Below, one piece after another: positions 49,848 through 62,700 of a stretch of DNA of 64,000 nucleotides. Each line of letters opens with the position of its first letter. Within the stretch, counting starts at the first letter, position 1. The notes beneath the pieces are model-generated. The model saw only the letters and a program-made list of their open reading frames with translations. It searched no databases and was not told the origin of the DNA. Source of the stretch: Monosporascus cannonballus. Lineage: Eukaryota > Ascomycota > Sordariomycetes > Xylariales. The stretch is from NCBI GenBank assembly GCA_004154925.1, contig QJNS01000021.1, forward strand, positions 186,001 to 250,000, given 5' to 3'. The position numbers and the translations under genes are program-made.

Positions 49848-50392
49848 TGAGCTATCTAAAGGTAATTCAATATGGGAAAGCCCGTTTAGCTATCCTTTTA
49901 CCTATCCGGGCTGATATTATTACGTCGTAACTATAAAAAAGGTAAGGAGAGCTAAATTCGGAACGTTTTTATTATTATAACGTAACCAATTTAAGTCCGA
50001 TAAGTTTAATAGTTTATATACGCGTTAAATATTAGCTAATATGCATATAAAGTTTTTTCGAAATTTTTTAAATAAAGGTTAGAATTAATATGGCTAAATC
50101 TAAGTTTGGGAAATAGGCGACCGCAACGCCCTTATAGCTGCTATAGTACAACTATCAGTCGGATTATTGTATACCGGGTTTTTCTAGTATATTTAGTATA
50201 ACAGAAGCCCGTCCAGCAGTTTTTTGGCCATCCGGGCTGTTATTCTTGCGTTACAGCTATAAAAAGATTAGGGTTAGCTATATCCAGAACGCCTTTCTAT
50301 CTATAACATAACAACTATAACGTATACGAGCAAAAATATAGCTAGACGGGTTTTTCTCATACTAAATTACTTTTAAAAGCCTATGGCTAAAT
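49848..50392. mobile_element. foldback/MITE-like element, family 1
   Basis: The left end (GTAATTCAATATGGGAAAGC then CCGTTTAGCTAT) matches the mirror image of the right end near 50345-50392 (TAGCTAGACGGGTTTTTCTC then ACTAAATTAC). The middle contains a second ~150-bp segment (about 49985-50140) also present at 59405-59570. It is non-coding. Confidence 0.5.
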
Positions 50393-50740
50393 ATTATATG
50401 CAATAATTACGTTATTGCAATTATAAAGGCGTTCTAGATTAAAAATAATATTAGTAAAGAAGTTTTTTTTTAATATTTTAACCAAATTAGCCCCGATTTA
50501 AAAGTTTTATATACCGTTAAAAAACCCTTTTAATACTTTACATAAATATGATTATCCGTAATTTTTAACCTTTTTTTAATATCATTTTATTGGCAAATTT
50601 CCAACGAAAGTGTAAAATTTTTTATATGACGTAATATTAATTAAGGTCATAAAATAATAATTTGCTATCACACTGTATTTTGAAAATTTGGTTATTTTGT
50701 AAATTCTCTACAAATTAAATTAATGTGGTATTAAACGTTA

Positions 50741-50900
50741 CTTGGCCATAACTGCGCCGTAATAGTTATAACCTCTAAAATAAAGCCTGATTTTAATAAG
50801 GCAATTTATCTCGGTATTTTTTGCCTTATTAAAATCAGGCCTTATTTTGGAGGTTATAGCTGCACCTGCAGCGCAACTATAACTAAGTAACTCTTAGTAC
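50741..50900. mobile_element. 160-bp MITE-like palindrome, family 2
   Basis: Two arms of about 65 nt are inverted copies: ACTTGGCCATAACTGCGCCG on the left, ACTTAGTTATAGTTGCGCTG read inward from the right, then CCTCTAAAATAAAGCCTGAT against CCTCCAAAATAAGGCCTGAT. Both arms run to a shared AATAAGGCAA near the loop. The right arm includes the TGCACC-TGC-AGCGCA version of the border hairpin. Confidence 0.75.
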
Positions 50901-51239
50901 TATATTAATTTAATTTGTAAAAAACCTATTAAACTAACAGAATTTCTAAATTAAGGTCTGATAATAGATTAGAATTTTTTAGCCTCAATTAATATCGTTT
51001 TATATAAAACATTTTATGTTTTCATATAGAATTCGTAAATAAAATAATATTGAAAAATAATGAAAGAAAATAAGGTATATTATATTTAAGCAAAGTTTTA
51101 AACCGATATTTTAACGGTATATGAATCTTTAAATCGGAGCTAATTTAATTAATATATTAAAAGTTAAAAGCTTTTAGTTAATATTATTTTTAATTCGGAA
51201 TAATTTTATAATTACGGACGCGTAATTATTATTTATAAT

Positions 51240-51475
51240 ATTTAGCCATAAGTTTTCGAAGAGTAATTCAATATAGAAAAACCCGTTTCGCTATATTTCT
51301 ACCCGTACAGATTATGGCTGCTATGTTACAGATATAAAGACGTTCCGAATTTGACTAACCTTAACCTTTTCATGGCCGCGACGTAATAATAATAGCTCGT
51401 ACGAGTAAAAACATAGCTAAACGGGTTTTCTCAGGTTGAATTACTTTTGGACGGCTTATAATAAAATAATGTACG
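51240..51475. mobile_element. foldback/MITE-like element, family 1, second copy
   Basis: About 50-bp inverted ends: GTAATTCAATATAGAAAAAC then CCGTTTCGCTAT on the left; ATAGCTAAACGGGTTTTCTC then GTTGAATTAC on the right. It is the same family as 49848-50392 but shorter. From 51475 to about 51610 an inverted copy of the 49985-50140 segment follows. Confidence 0.65.
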
Positions 51476-51952
51476 CGGTATATGCGTTATCGTAACTATA
51501 ATAACGTTACGGTCGATAATTTGCCAAATTTTAATTTAGTTATATTAGCCTTAATTATTATTTAAAAATTTCGAAAAAGTTTCGACATATATATTAGTAT
51601 ATATTTAACATATATTTAAATTATTAAAATTATTTGACTTAAATTAACTGTAGAAATAACAGAGATTATTTATTTTATTTAGAAAAATATCACATAAAAA
51701 TGTTTTTTAATAACTTTAATTTAAACCTTGTTAGTTTCTTACAGAAATACGTTATTTGATTACTTAATTTTAGTGCCTTGGCGTAATATATAAAAGTACA
51801 TTAAAAATAGAAACGAGCTAGCAGAGGCCTGAACTAGCTAAGGTGAGGTGTTTCAATCTATTGTAGGTCGTAGAACCGGTGCGCTAGAGGCATATTTAGA
51901 TGGTATTCGGTTAACTTCAGTAACATGTACTTGTAGAGCATCTATATCTGTC

Positions 51953-52110
51953 AGCTAGCCAGGTGTGCTATAGCACACCAAATACGAAAAAGTCACCTTT
52001 TGATCGGAATATATATACTCCGTTACTAAGCTACACAAAAGCTATACGCGTTACGAAAACGTTCGAAATTAGCTCAATATAATAACGTAATTAATATTTT
52101 TTATATTTAA
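51953..52110 (+). repeat. dispersed repeat with an 18-bp perfect palindrome
   Basis: GGTGTGCTATAGCACACC (51962-51979) is a perfect palindrome. The following 150 bp match 59013-59165 closely (CCAAATACG, ATATATATACTCCGTT, CTACACAAAAGC). It is a likely LTR or MITE family member; the 59-kb copy keeps more C and G in its second half. Confidence 0.65.
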
Positions 52111-53222
52111 TAGTAAAAATATTTAATGGTTTAAATATTAATTAATTAGCTGTTATCAAAACGATAAAAGACGTATATTAATAATAACCGTATATATTTC
52201 TTAAAAGAACGTTTAATCATATTTATAGTACTAATATTTGCAGTTATTTATAAACGGTCCAAAGATTCGGACCATTTTTAAAGTAAATATTATTTCAAAA
52301 TACATGCGTTAAAAATATGGAATTATATCGATTTTACTTAATTATTATTATAGTTTATTAATTAAATAAAATCCGATATAATTTTATATTCTAAAAAACG
52401 GTATCATTTTAAACGCATAATACTCTGTTATTTATTAAAAATATTTTATAATTCTAAAAACTCGATTATACGAATTAACAGATTAATACTTTAGAAATAA
52501 TAACAAAAATTAAATAGATTTATAATTATATTTTTAGAGTATATGTTTATAAAAATCGTAAAATGAAACTTTCTTTAAAAATAATAACGATTTTAAAAAA
52601 CAAGTTTCAGAATTACTGTTTTTAATATTTGAAAAAATGTTTTTTAAAACACATTCACAAATAAAGAATATGTCGACTTAATTAAATTATATAAATTATA
52701 CGATAATATATTCCTAATTAATACTTAACGAAGATGTTATAAATAGTTAAAATAAACTTCAAAATTATAGAAAGAGTTAAACGAATAAATCCTAAAATAA
52801 AAAAGGTTATAGCTTTATAATAATAATACAATATTTTAAAATCGAAAATAACAATTATATAAGTTAATAATTTATATATAATATTGGCTTTTATTAAAAA
52901 AGTTTTAATGATTGTTTTTAAAATAATAAAGAGAAACAGAAATCGATAACAAGTTAATTATTCATTAAAAGATAATTTTTAATTATTGATTATTGGAATA
53001 TAATTTATTAATAACTTTTAAAAAGTTTTAAAATAATTTTTCCGATTTTATATTGTTGTTATAAAACCTATTATTTAAAACCTTTTTAATTCAAAAAGTT
53101 TAAGTTATTAATTAAGAATTATCAAGTAAAGGCATACAATAAAGCCTAAAATAAAATAAACGTAAAAGTTTATATTTAGATCGGAATATAAATAAATAAA
53201 AACCTATCGAATGAAATATTTA

Positions 53223-55088
53223 ACGTATCACATAAGCTTACCGAATATACAAGCATATGGGGTAGTTTTTAGCACATTTTAAACTCTTAACTTTAATTAT
53301 TTATTACTTAATATTTATAATGTGGAACGAATTATAAAAAAAAGCAAAAATAAACCTAGCCGTTTAAGTTAAAAAACGCCATCGGAAATTTAATTATGCG
53401 ATATTTAATTTTATTTAAGAAATTTTCCATTTTACATTGCATAAACGATATACCGGCAAATCTTCTAAAGCCGATATTATTTTTACATCGCGAAAATTAA
53501 CGTGAACCAAAAATAATTTATTATTAAACAAATCCTTAACTTAGATATATGAAGATTTCTTATCCGGTTTTAGCATTTTAAAAATATAGCGAATTTATTA
53601 TGGCTTAACGTATTACAATACGCGTTAGGGTTAACTAGCCGTCGAATCTTGTTAAACGGCAAGAAAAACTTAAAACGCGTTTAAATTAAAAAATCGATTA
53701 TTAAAGAGTTTTTTGCGAAAATCCAGAGATATTTCGCAAATAATTCCAACTTACTCGGATAATTATTGTAAAATACGGTAGCGCAAAAAAACATTTATAG
53801 TTTTAACGGAATAAAAATTTTAATAAGGCTTTTTATAGTAATAACATAATAATTATAGATATTAAAAAACGTAACAAACTTAAATAAACGTAACAAGAGA
53901 AACGAAAATAGGTTATAATTATTAATATTATTGGTTCATGAGGTTAAACTTTGCCTTTATTTATTATTTTAACGGGAAGAAACTTTCTTTAATATTTACT
54001 GCTAAAAGTATTAATAATTTTTGTACTAAAAGTTGAGTATAAATTATAATAATTAAAAAACGAATGAATTAAATTTAAAATACGTTTAACGTTTCGATAA
54101 ATATATTTAAACGCGTATGAAAAAATCGAAACGTTTTTTATCCTTAACGGTTACAAAATCTATTATTCGATAAAATTAGAAAAATATCGTACTAATAACG
54201 ATATTATTACGTTTTATATATATTTATTCTTTATATTAGCTTTAACTTTTCGACACATTTTCTTTTGCCGTTTTAAAACATGTCTATTTGCTTTATATCA
54301 AAATTTTAATATGACGCTATTACATTTATATTACGAAAAAGATATTTTTACCGGTTTTTACGATAGGTTTAAAGTTGCCATAACGTCCGATAATATCAAA
54401 TCCGGATTTAGAAACACCGGGCTTATTTTATTTGATTTTAATAATGCTTTTTCCGATTTAGAAATTTTTCTAGCTATATTTATACCAACCGTTTTGCCGA
54501 TTATTCCGTCGGTTTTATTCTTTTTGTTTTTTTTGCGAAAACCTTTGCGAATATTCGTAAAATAATAAAATAAGGACGTTATTTACAAAGAAAGATTAAA
54601 AATCACTAGAGTAATTCGCTAATGAAAATAGTAAAATCGATTAATTTTTTAATAAAAAATAACTTGTTATTTTTGTACAAAGTAACATTTTTCGAAAAAA
54701 ACCGCCTAATTAGATAAAATAAATTATATTTTAAACAAACGTTAAAAGACCAAAAGTAAATATTTTTAAGAAGAAAAATACTGATTATATAAAAAAGAAA
54801 ACCTTTCTTGGCAAAAAACAAGGTAACACTAAAAAATATATTTAATAACGGCTAAATCTAATCGTTATAAAAGGATTAAAACGAAAGAACAGAAATATAA
54901 TAACGTTTATAGTAAGCTCGGATATAATGCCCGTATTTATAAAAAAGTTATAAATACGTTTAGCAAAAGAAAATCCGATAAATTCTAATTAATTTAACAT
55001 ATTATGATTAATTAATTTGAATTTGTTATCGAGAGGTGCTAATAACCATCCGGTAAGCTTGGCTATTCGGTAAGCTTATATAGTACGG
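53223..55088 (+). mobile_element. pogo-like DNA transposon B, 1866 bp, heavily RIP-mutated
   Basis: The inverted ends ACGTATCACATAAGCTTACC (left) and CCGTACTATATAAGCTTACC (right, read inward) differ mostly by C/T. TA flanks both sides. Length is within 4 bp of element A, and the encoded protein is the same family, but the terminal repeats differ in sequence from A. Its opposite orientation and much heavier mutation suggest an older or more strongly RIPed insertion. Confidence 0.85.
53319..54988 (+). pseudogene. pogo-like transposase remnant, catalytic Asp lost
   Basis: It is colinear with the transposase of element A. The best-preserved part is 54311-54565 (ITSDNIKSGF, TGLILFDFNNAFSDLE). The DETGF block has become FNGIK, and LDGHESH has become LNGYKIY, so two catalytic aspartates are now asparagine (G to A). 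The C-terminal zinc-knuckle cysteines have become tyrosines. Many stop codons are present. Ends are set by comparison with element A, so they are approximate. Confidence 0.75.
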
Positions 55089-58000
55089 TAAGGTATTTGT
55101 TATAATATTTATATATATTTTTAATACAAATTCTTTTATTATTATTATATATATTTAATAAAATTTTAAAAACTTTTCGATTTAACGAAACTATGATTAT
55201 TTATATAGAAGATAAGATAGTTTTCAATTAATACCTTAAAACGGAATTTAACCGATAATCGAAAAATATAAAAAATTGATTATTCGAATAATAAAATAGT
55301 TCTTTAAAAAATAAAGTAAATATTAATAAATATTTTGATTAATTACGTACGTAATATAATAAATGTTTCATTTTGTATCTTAAAAAGGGTTTGGATTTAA
55401 AATTAACGATATATATAATTAATATAATTAATAGCCTTTTTAACTATACACTTATTATATAAAATAGTAAAATATACATATGTAATTATCTCGTGCTACT
55501 TAATAATTACAAAAAAGTAAATATATTATTTTAATTTTTTAACGATATAAACGCGTTATATTTATACGATATAATTTATTATAAGGATTTAGTGTATAAT
55601 ATTGTATTATTTTTTAAGATTTAGACGAAAAGTATTAATAAATCAATAAAGAATTCAAAATTATATGCGAATTAAATATAATTAAATTATTATTACGTTA
55701 ATAAATAAATTGTGTAACATGGTTTTGAACTTATCGACGAAATATTAACTTAAAGATTACGAAATTACTATATATTAACGATAAAAATATATGGTATTTG
55801 CATTTAAAGTATTTTAGTTTTAAAATAATTATTTAATATTTATTTTTTGTAAAAGAGATATAATTATAAAGTTTTACGACGATTAAACGTTAGGCTTGCG
55901 GTAAAGTAAAAGCTAAAAAGTAAATACACTGTATACTAAAAAAAAGAAATTTCGGATCAACCTAAAACTAAATTATCGATTTTACAGATTTCGAAAATAG
56001 ATCTTAGAAAAATATAAATATATAATATTTGTTATCGATAAGTACTTAAAGTATGTTTACGATATCTATTTTAAACATCGCCAATAAAATATTTTAATTA
56101 TTATATTTTAATATTTTAAACGTTTTTTAAAAATATTATCAAAAGTTGTATAAATATTTATATATGATATTAAAGTTTTGAAAACACATTATTTTAAAAT
56201 ATGTCATAATCGTTTTTTAATATTAATATAAAACCTTTAATACTTTTATATAAATGCAAAACGGAGGTATATAACTTTAAAAGATATTTGTTTTTAAAAA
56301 ACTTAACCGTAATACGAAATAACGCTAAATTACTTTTATTTCTAATCGTATATGTTTTTAAATCGATAATCTATCAATATAATCGAACGTTTAAATGTGT
56401 TTTATCTTAGCAAATTGTTTAAAGTTTATTACATTCACTAAATATATAAAGAAGTTATAATAATATTTAATTATACATTTTAATAGATTTAATTACGAAT
56501 ATACGATTATATAGCTTATGTTATAATAAAGGTTATTACATAGAAAAAATAAAGATTTTAAAAATTACATCAAATATTTTACATTCATTAGTTCGTTAAT
56601 TATCGATTAAAATATATCTTTAAGATTTAACGCCTTTTAATAAATAAAGTTATTATTATTACTTGAAACGTACAATATAATAAAAAGGTTTTTTTTACGA
56701 ATATATTAAGGATTCACAATTACGTTTTATGTTAACAAACTAAATTATAACTTTCTTAATATATATTTATATTTAATTAAGTTATTAATATAATAAATAT
56801 ATATATATATAAAATGATATAAATAATAAAATAAAAAAATTGAATTACTAGTCATATCGAAAGTTTTAAAATAAAATAATATTATTATACAAAACGTGTA
56901 AAATAAGCAACAATAAATCTGTTTATAAAATGTTTATTATTTTAATAGAACCGTTATATTCGAAGTACTCCTCTTTTGAAATAATTCATTCAATATGTAT
57001 TTTAATAATTATTCCGATTATTACACCGACAAGAAAAATTTAGGCAATTTTAAAGTGTTAATAGATTCTTTAATTTAAAATAACGGTAAAAAACGAAAGT
57101 ATTTTACGGTTACAAAAGGTTTACCGTACTTTTCATATCGAAAATGTAATTTTCGATATAATTATAAAATATAGAAAATTACACTTACCGTAAAGTGTAA
57201 AACATATTTTATCAATATAATTAATAATCAGCCGGTAAGTTACGAATATTTGAATTTTTTCAAAACTCGAAATATGCCCTGTTTTAATGCGAAAATTGTT
57301 AATTTATATATATATAAAAAGATATATCTATTGTAAAATCGAGTATAAAAACAGAATGAGTTTTTATTATTGTAAAGTTAAAAAGATTTAAATATATATA
57401 GAGTAAAATAAAATAATTATAAAAACTAAACTTATCTATTTACAAATTTATAAATATACATAATGTTAAAAGAATTATGAGTTAGTTTTACATTAAAAAG
57501 TTTAAAATTTTAAAATATATCTTAATATATATTTATGTTTTCGATAAAAACGATAAATCATAAAAACATAAAATACGATTTATAATATATAATGATTAAT
57601 AACATAAAAGTGTATATAATATTGTATATACGCTTACGTGTACTAAAAAACCTTTTAAAATTAAATATCATTATTATTTAATTCCATTTATAATTTCAAT
57701 AATATAACTTTACTAACGTTTTCGTTTATATAAATCTTTTTTGCAACATATTTATATAAATGCTGTTAAGATATTTATTTTATAATAAGGTTTTATGAAT
57801 TAAAACTTTTTATCCGATTTAAAAGAATTACCGTTATTATAATAAAAGAATTATTAATATATTAAATTATTTTAGATTTATCTTTATTTCTTTAATTTGT
57901 TTATTCTTTTCGTTAAAAGAATTTTTTATATTAAAAGTATTATCCTTGTACTTTGCAAAACAAATTCATATTTCGTTAATTAAATATTTTAATAAATTAA

Positions 58001-59012
58001 GAAGCGGTATATTTTTTTATAAATACTAAATTTTTTGGATAACTTTCGTTACTCAAATAATTAAAGATTATCTTAAACGAAAAGTTTGTTTACTGTAATT
58101 TAGTTTATAAATAAGTTAATTTAATTTATCTTTAACAAACGTGGACATAATATTTTAAATATTTCGACAATTATTGTTAAATGATTATTAAAATTTAATT
58201 TAGTTTATCTGAATTTAATTAATGACTATTAAAGAGAAATAAGATTAACTTCATACGTAACGGTTATTACTCAACTTAGTATATTTTTTCTATATTTCCA
58301 TTAATACGATTTAATATAAATTTTAATATTATCTATCAGAAAACGACAGATCGAATTGTATTATATTTAGTGTATACCAAAATATAAGTTTTGTAATTTG
58401 GTAGCGAAAGCCTGGTATATATATGGAAAGATATGTTTTTAAGTAATATTATTTGTTCAAAAAATTACCAATTATTAATTTTAAAGGTATTCAAAGGAGT
58501 CATTGAACAAAAAATAAATAAACAAAAGATATTAACCATTTTTAGAGTCGAAACGTAATTATTTTTTTTACCTCAACTATTAAAAAATCCGTTTTATTTT
58601 TCAACTCATTTTAAAATTAAAAATTGATTTAAAAACGAAATCTTTAAATACATAATATAATAATTTACAAGCTATACGGCTTATTAACGTAAATATGGTT
58701 TTTTTTATAATGAAATTACGATATGTTAATATATGTAATTATTAATTAAGAAAGGTAATCGAAATAAATTTATTTAAAATAAATTATATTTTTACGAACA
58801 ATTTGCTAATAAATACATTAACGAAAACCTTAATATACGAAACTTTTGAATATTTTAAAAAGCAATTAAAATTAATAAATATTATAAAAACTCTCGAATT
58901 ACGAAAGAGAAATTAATTACTAAAAGAAATGTAAAATATATAGTTATAATTTTAAAAAATAGTAAAAAATAACGATTAACGCCTTAAATGCTTTAAAGCG
59001 TTAAAGAGGTAT
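55089..59012. repeat. AT-rich RIP-degraded desert
   Basis: No gene, no identifiable element and no frame above 60 codons. I see nothing but mutated repeat DNA. Confidence 0.75.
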
Positions 59013-59310
59013 ATCAGCTTGCTAGATGTGCTATAGGACACCAAATACGGAATGTTATTTTCTGATCGAAATATATATACTCCGTTGCTAGGTTACACAA
59101 AAGCCGTACACGTTGCGAAAGCGCATACAATTAGCTGAATACAATATCGCAATTAATATCTCTTATATCTACCAGTATCAGTATCAGCAAACCGTTTTAC
59201 CTCAGCTAGCTCAGGCCTCGCTCGCTTGTAGCTCATGTACTACTTTTTTTTTAGCCAATTAAAATACATATCCCCGTAACAGACGAACGAGGCCTGAGTT
59301 GGAGTTGTGC
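59013..59310 (+). repeat. composite repeat, less mutated copy
   Basis: 59013-59165 matches 51953-52110. 59200-59300 matches 17472-17590 in inverse orientation and contains an inverted pair (CTCAGGCCTCGCTCGC and GACGAACGAGGCCTGAG) about 60 bp apart. Both halves keep more C and G than their partners, so this copy helps to infer the unmutated sequence. Confidence 0.6.
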
Positions 59311-59404
59311 GAAAAAAAGGTCCGTTCTCCGCATCACCATCAAAATCACTAACTTTTTTCCGATTTCTTTTAAAAAATAAATTTTAAATAAGAAAAAAAG
59401 TCGT

Positions 59405-59780
59405 TAATAACCCAAATTACAGCCGATAAGTTTAATGCTTTGTATACGCCTCGAATATAAGCTGATATACGTACAGGAATTCTTTTCAATTTTTTCGGAT
59501 TAAAATTGGAGCCGATATAGTTACATTTAGTTCTGGGAAATAGGCGACCGGAACGTTTTCATGGCCGCGACAGCTTGCCTCATCGTGATCAGGACCCCAT
59601 TTTGGAGGTTGTGGCTGCGCCTGCGGCGCAGCAGCCGTAGCCACAGCTATAGCTTTTGATCAAGGAATATCTGTCAGGGGTCCAATATATCAGCTAAACT
59701 TTTTTAAAAAATAATACCCATAAAAACAACAAAACCTCCAAAATAAGGCCTGATGACAAATTATAATTTTTTCGGTCCGT
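59405..59780. repeat. composite repeat with GC-rich border hairpin
   Basis: 59405-59570 matches 49985-50140 (CCGATAAGTTTAAT, GGGAAATAGGCGACC). The perfect hairpin GCTGCGCC-TGC-GGCGCAGC follows at 59614-59632, and then at 59730-59780 the block ATAAAAACAACAAAACCTCC with AAAATAAGGCCTGATGA. The second and third blocks also form the right island border at 16671-16800. Confidence 0.6.
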
Positions 59781-62700
59781 TTAATACGTTTTTATATAAA
59801 TTTGCCGAAATTATTATTATTAACTTTAATAATATATATTAATTATGAAACGTTTAATATTGTAACCTATATAATTTAATGCAAAATTAAAATCATTATT
59901 TTTTAATATAATAGTAGGCCTAATTAATACGAAATAAAAATTATTATAATAAAAAAATAACCCAAAATTTCGATTAATATATGCTATAACCCGTTTCCCT
60001 TTTTAAGCTAATATAATAATACTATAATCTTATAAATCAAAATAATAATATATAAATTTTAAAATCGTTTATAATAAGTTCCGAAATATATTTTTAATTA
60101 ATTAAATATAAATAATATATTCGAAAACTTAGAGTAAATATTTTAAACTTTTAAATATCTAATCTTTTAAAATAAAATCTGTATTTTTATTTAATATTTT
60201 ACCGGTTTTTTACCAATATAAACATAATTAACTTATATGCTAAAATTATGTATACAGCTAACAACTTTACGGAAACCTTATGCCGTCAGTTTATTGGTTT
60301 TATATTAAACGTTATGCTTAATATATAAGGCCGTATTTTACGGAAAAAATAAATTAATATAATATATAATTTGGTTTTCGAAAAACTTAATATTTTTATT
60401 ATTATTCAAATAGGTTTCGGAAATGTTTTAATTACTTATATTTTTTAATAATTAATTTAATTATTATTTACATTATATTATTAATTAAGTTAATGAAAAG
60501 ATATTAAGTTTTTATATTACTAATGTTATATTTTATTTTTATTTTAATATTCGTAAATACGAAAAAGATTAATTTAAAGATATTCGACTACATAATTACC
60601 GGACGGCATAATTATATTATTTTTAATTTTGAATAAATATTGAAAAATTAATTCCAAATTATTATATTAAATTTTGTTTTCGAATAACGATATAACTTAA
60701 ATATTATCGACGAAATATATTTATTATCGGATAAAAAGATTCTCGGCCTAAATATATTAATATTTATAATTTGCATTATATTTTTCTTATTTATATATAT
60801 TAATTTAAATATATAATAATTATTAATAATATTATAAACTAAATTACGAAATATAATACTTTTCGTTAAATCGGCAATTTAATTAAATATAGTTATAAGG
60901 CGGAAATCCGACGTTTTAATATTAATTATTTTAAAATCGGTATTATTATTATTTTATATTTAAAAATTAATATTTAAATTAAAAATAGTTAAAATCTTTA
61001 ATAATTAATATATCCGGATTATTAAATAATACCCCTTTAATCCAATTTAATAATTTATGTTTTATTAATAAATTTATTATTTATATTAATATTAGACCAG
61101 AAATTATAAATATTTATAATTATTTAATTAGGATTATAATATATTAAAGATATTTATCAAAAGTTATAAAAAAACTATTAAATTTTATAATGCCGAAATG
61201 TTTGATAGGAATTAAGTTTTTATATATAATAATTTACAATAATCGGATAATATAATTTATATTATCGTATTTATTATTATTTTTAAATTATATATAAATA
61301 TTCCGATTATTAATTAAATAATATAATAAAATATATTACAAATCTGTTAATTAAAAATATATAATAACGATGTAATTAAACGGTTTATAATTATAAATAA
61401 GGTATAATATTTATATTTTATGAAGTATTTAATAAATACAAAATTAAACCGTTTATTTTAACGAAAAATAAAATAATAAAAAAATTAAATCCGCCAAATT
61501 AAAATTGTATTATATATAAGAATATAAAAATTATAATAAAAAGCGACGTAACGGATTAAGATAATAAAAAATACGATATAAAGTTTATTACGAATAATCT
61601 CGATTAAAACAAAATAATTACAGAATTTTAATTTTAATTTTTGGCCGATTAAAAAATTATGTGGAAATTTCCGAAATAAAATAATTTTAACATGTGGAAC
61701 CAGATAAAAATAAGGCCTTAATAATACGCGTTATTTAATAGAAAATATATATATAAAATAATTTTAATATATTTAAAAAATAAAATTATTATATTTAAAA
61801 AAGTTTATAATAATTTATTTCCGGCTAAACCTTATTGCAATATACATATGATTAATTTCCTATATATATTTAAGCTTTTAAATTTAAAAATATTTACGTA
61901 AAAATAATTAAAAGCTGGTTCGGTAAAAGCGGTTATTTCGGAAATAATAAAATTCTAATATAAATAACGGGCGAACGAATTATTTCTTACGTAATTATTT
62001 CCGTTTGGCCGTAAAAAAACAAAATAAATATTTATTTTTTATTAAAATTGAATAGTTTTTATTTAATAAATTCTCGTATAAATGTAACGAAATTAAAGAT
62101 TTATATTTAATTTAAAATATAATCAAATTAATTTAAGCGGTTTCCAGTTTTAATAAATAATAATATTAAGATATTTTAAAAAATCGCTTATTTTTTGTAT
62201 TATATATAATATACGAAAAAATTGTATTTTTAATTTTATAAAAAATATAAGTAAATTTTCGTAAACGGCGGAATTTGCTGAATTGGAAATAACGGCGTTA
62301 TATTTTTATGCCGTAAACCAATTTATATAGGTTATAAATTATTATTATATTATAAATTTAATAAATTTCGAAAACAAATTATAAAACCGCTTTAAATTAC
62401 GTTTTTTATTAATTTAAATATATTATATGTAATTATTTAATTTATATTAATAGTTAATGGTTTAATCCTAATCTTAATAATTTAATCATTAAATTGGCAT
62501 ATAATTTACATATTTTTATCATTTAAAATTATAAGTTCGGTTATAGTCATATTTATATTTATACGTATAATTTATAAGATATTAACTAATTTTAATTAGG
62601 AATTTGTTTGGTTTTTTATTTATAATACTAGCGTAAAATTTATCGTTTTTAAATATTTTTAATTATTTAATCTCGTTTTCGTTACCGTATTTATATTGGC

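Larger units (their letters stand above)
49416..53222. repeat. AT-rich block with nested foldback elements
   Basis: No gene. Between 49.8 and 51.6 kb several inverted-repeat elements are nested or adjacent, annotated below; from 52.1 kb on it is plain AT desert up to element B. Confidence 0.7.
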
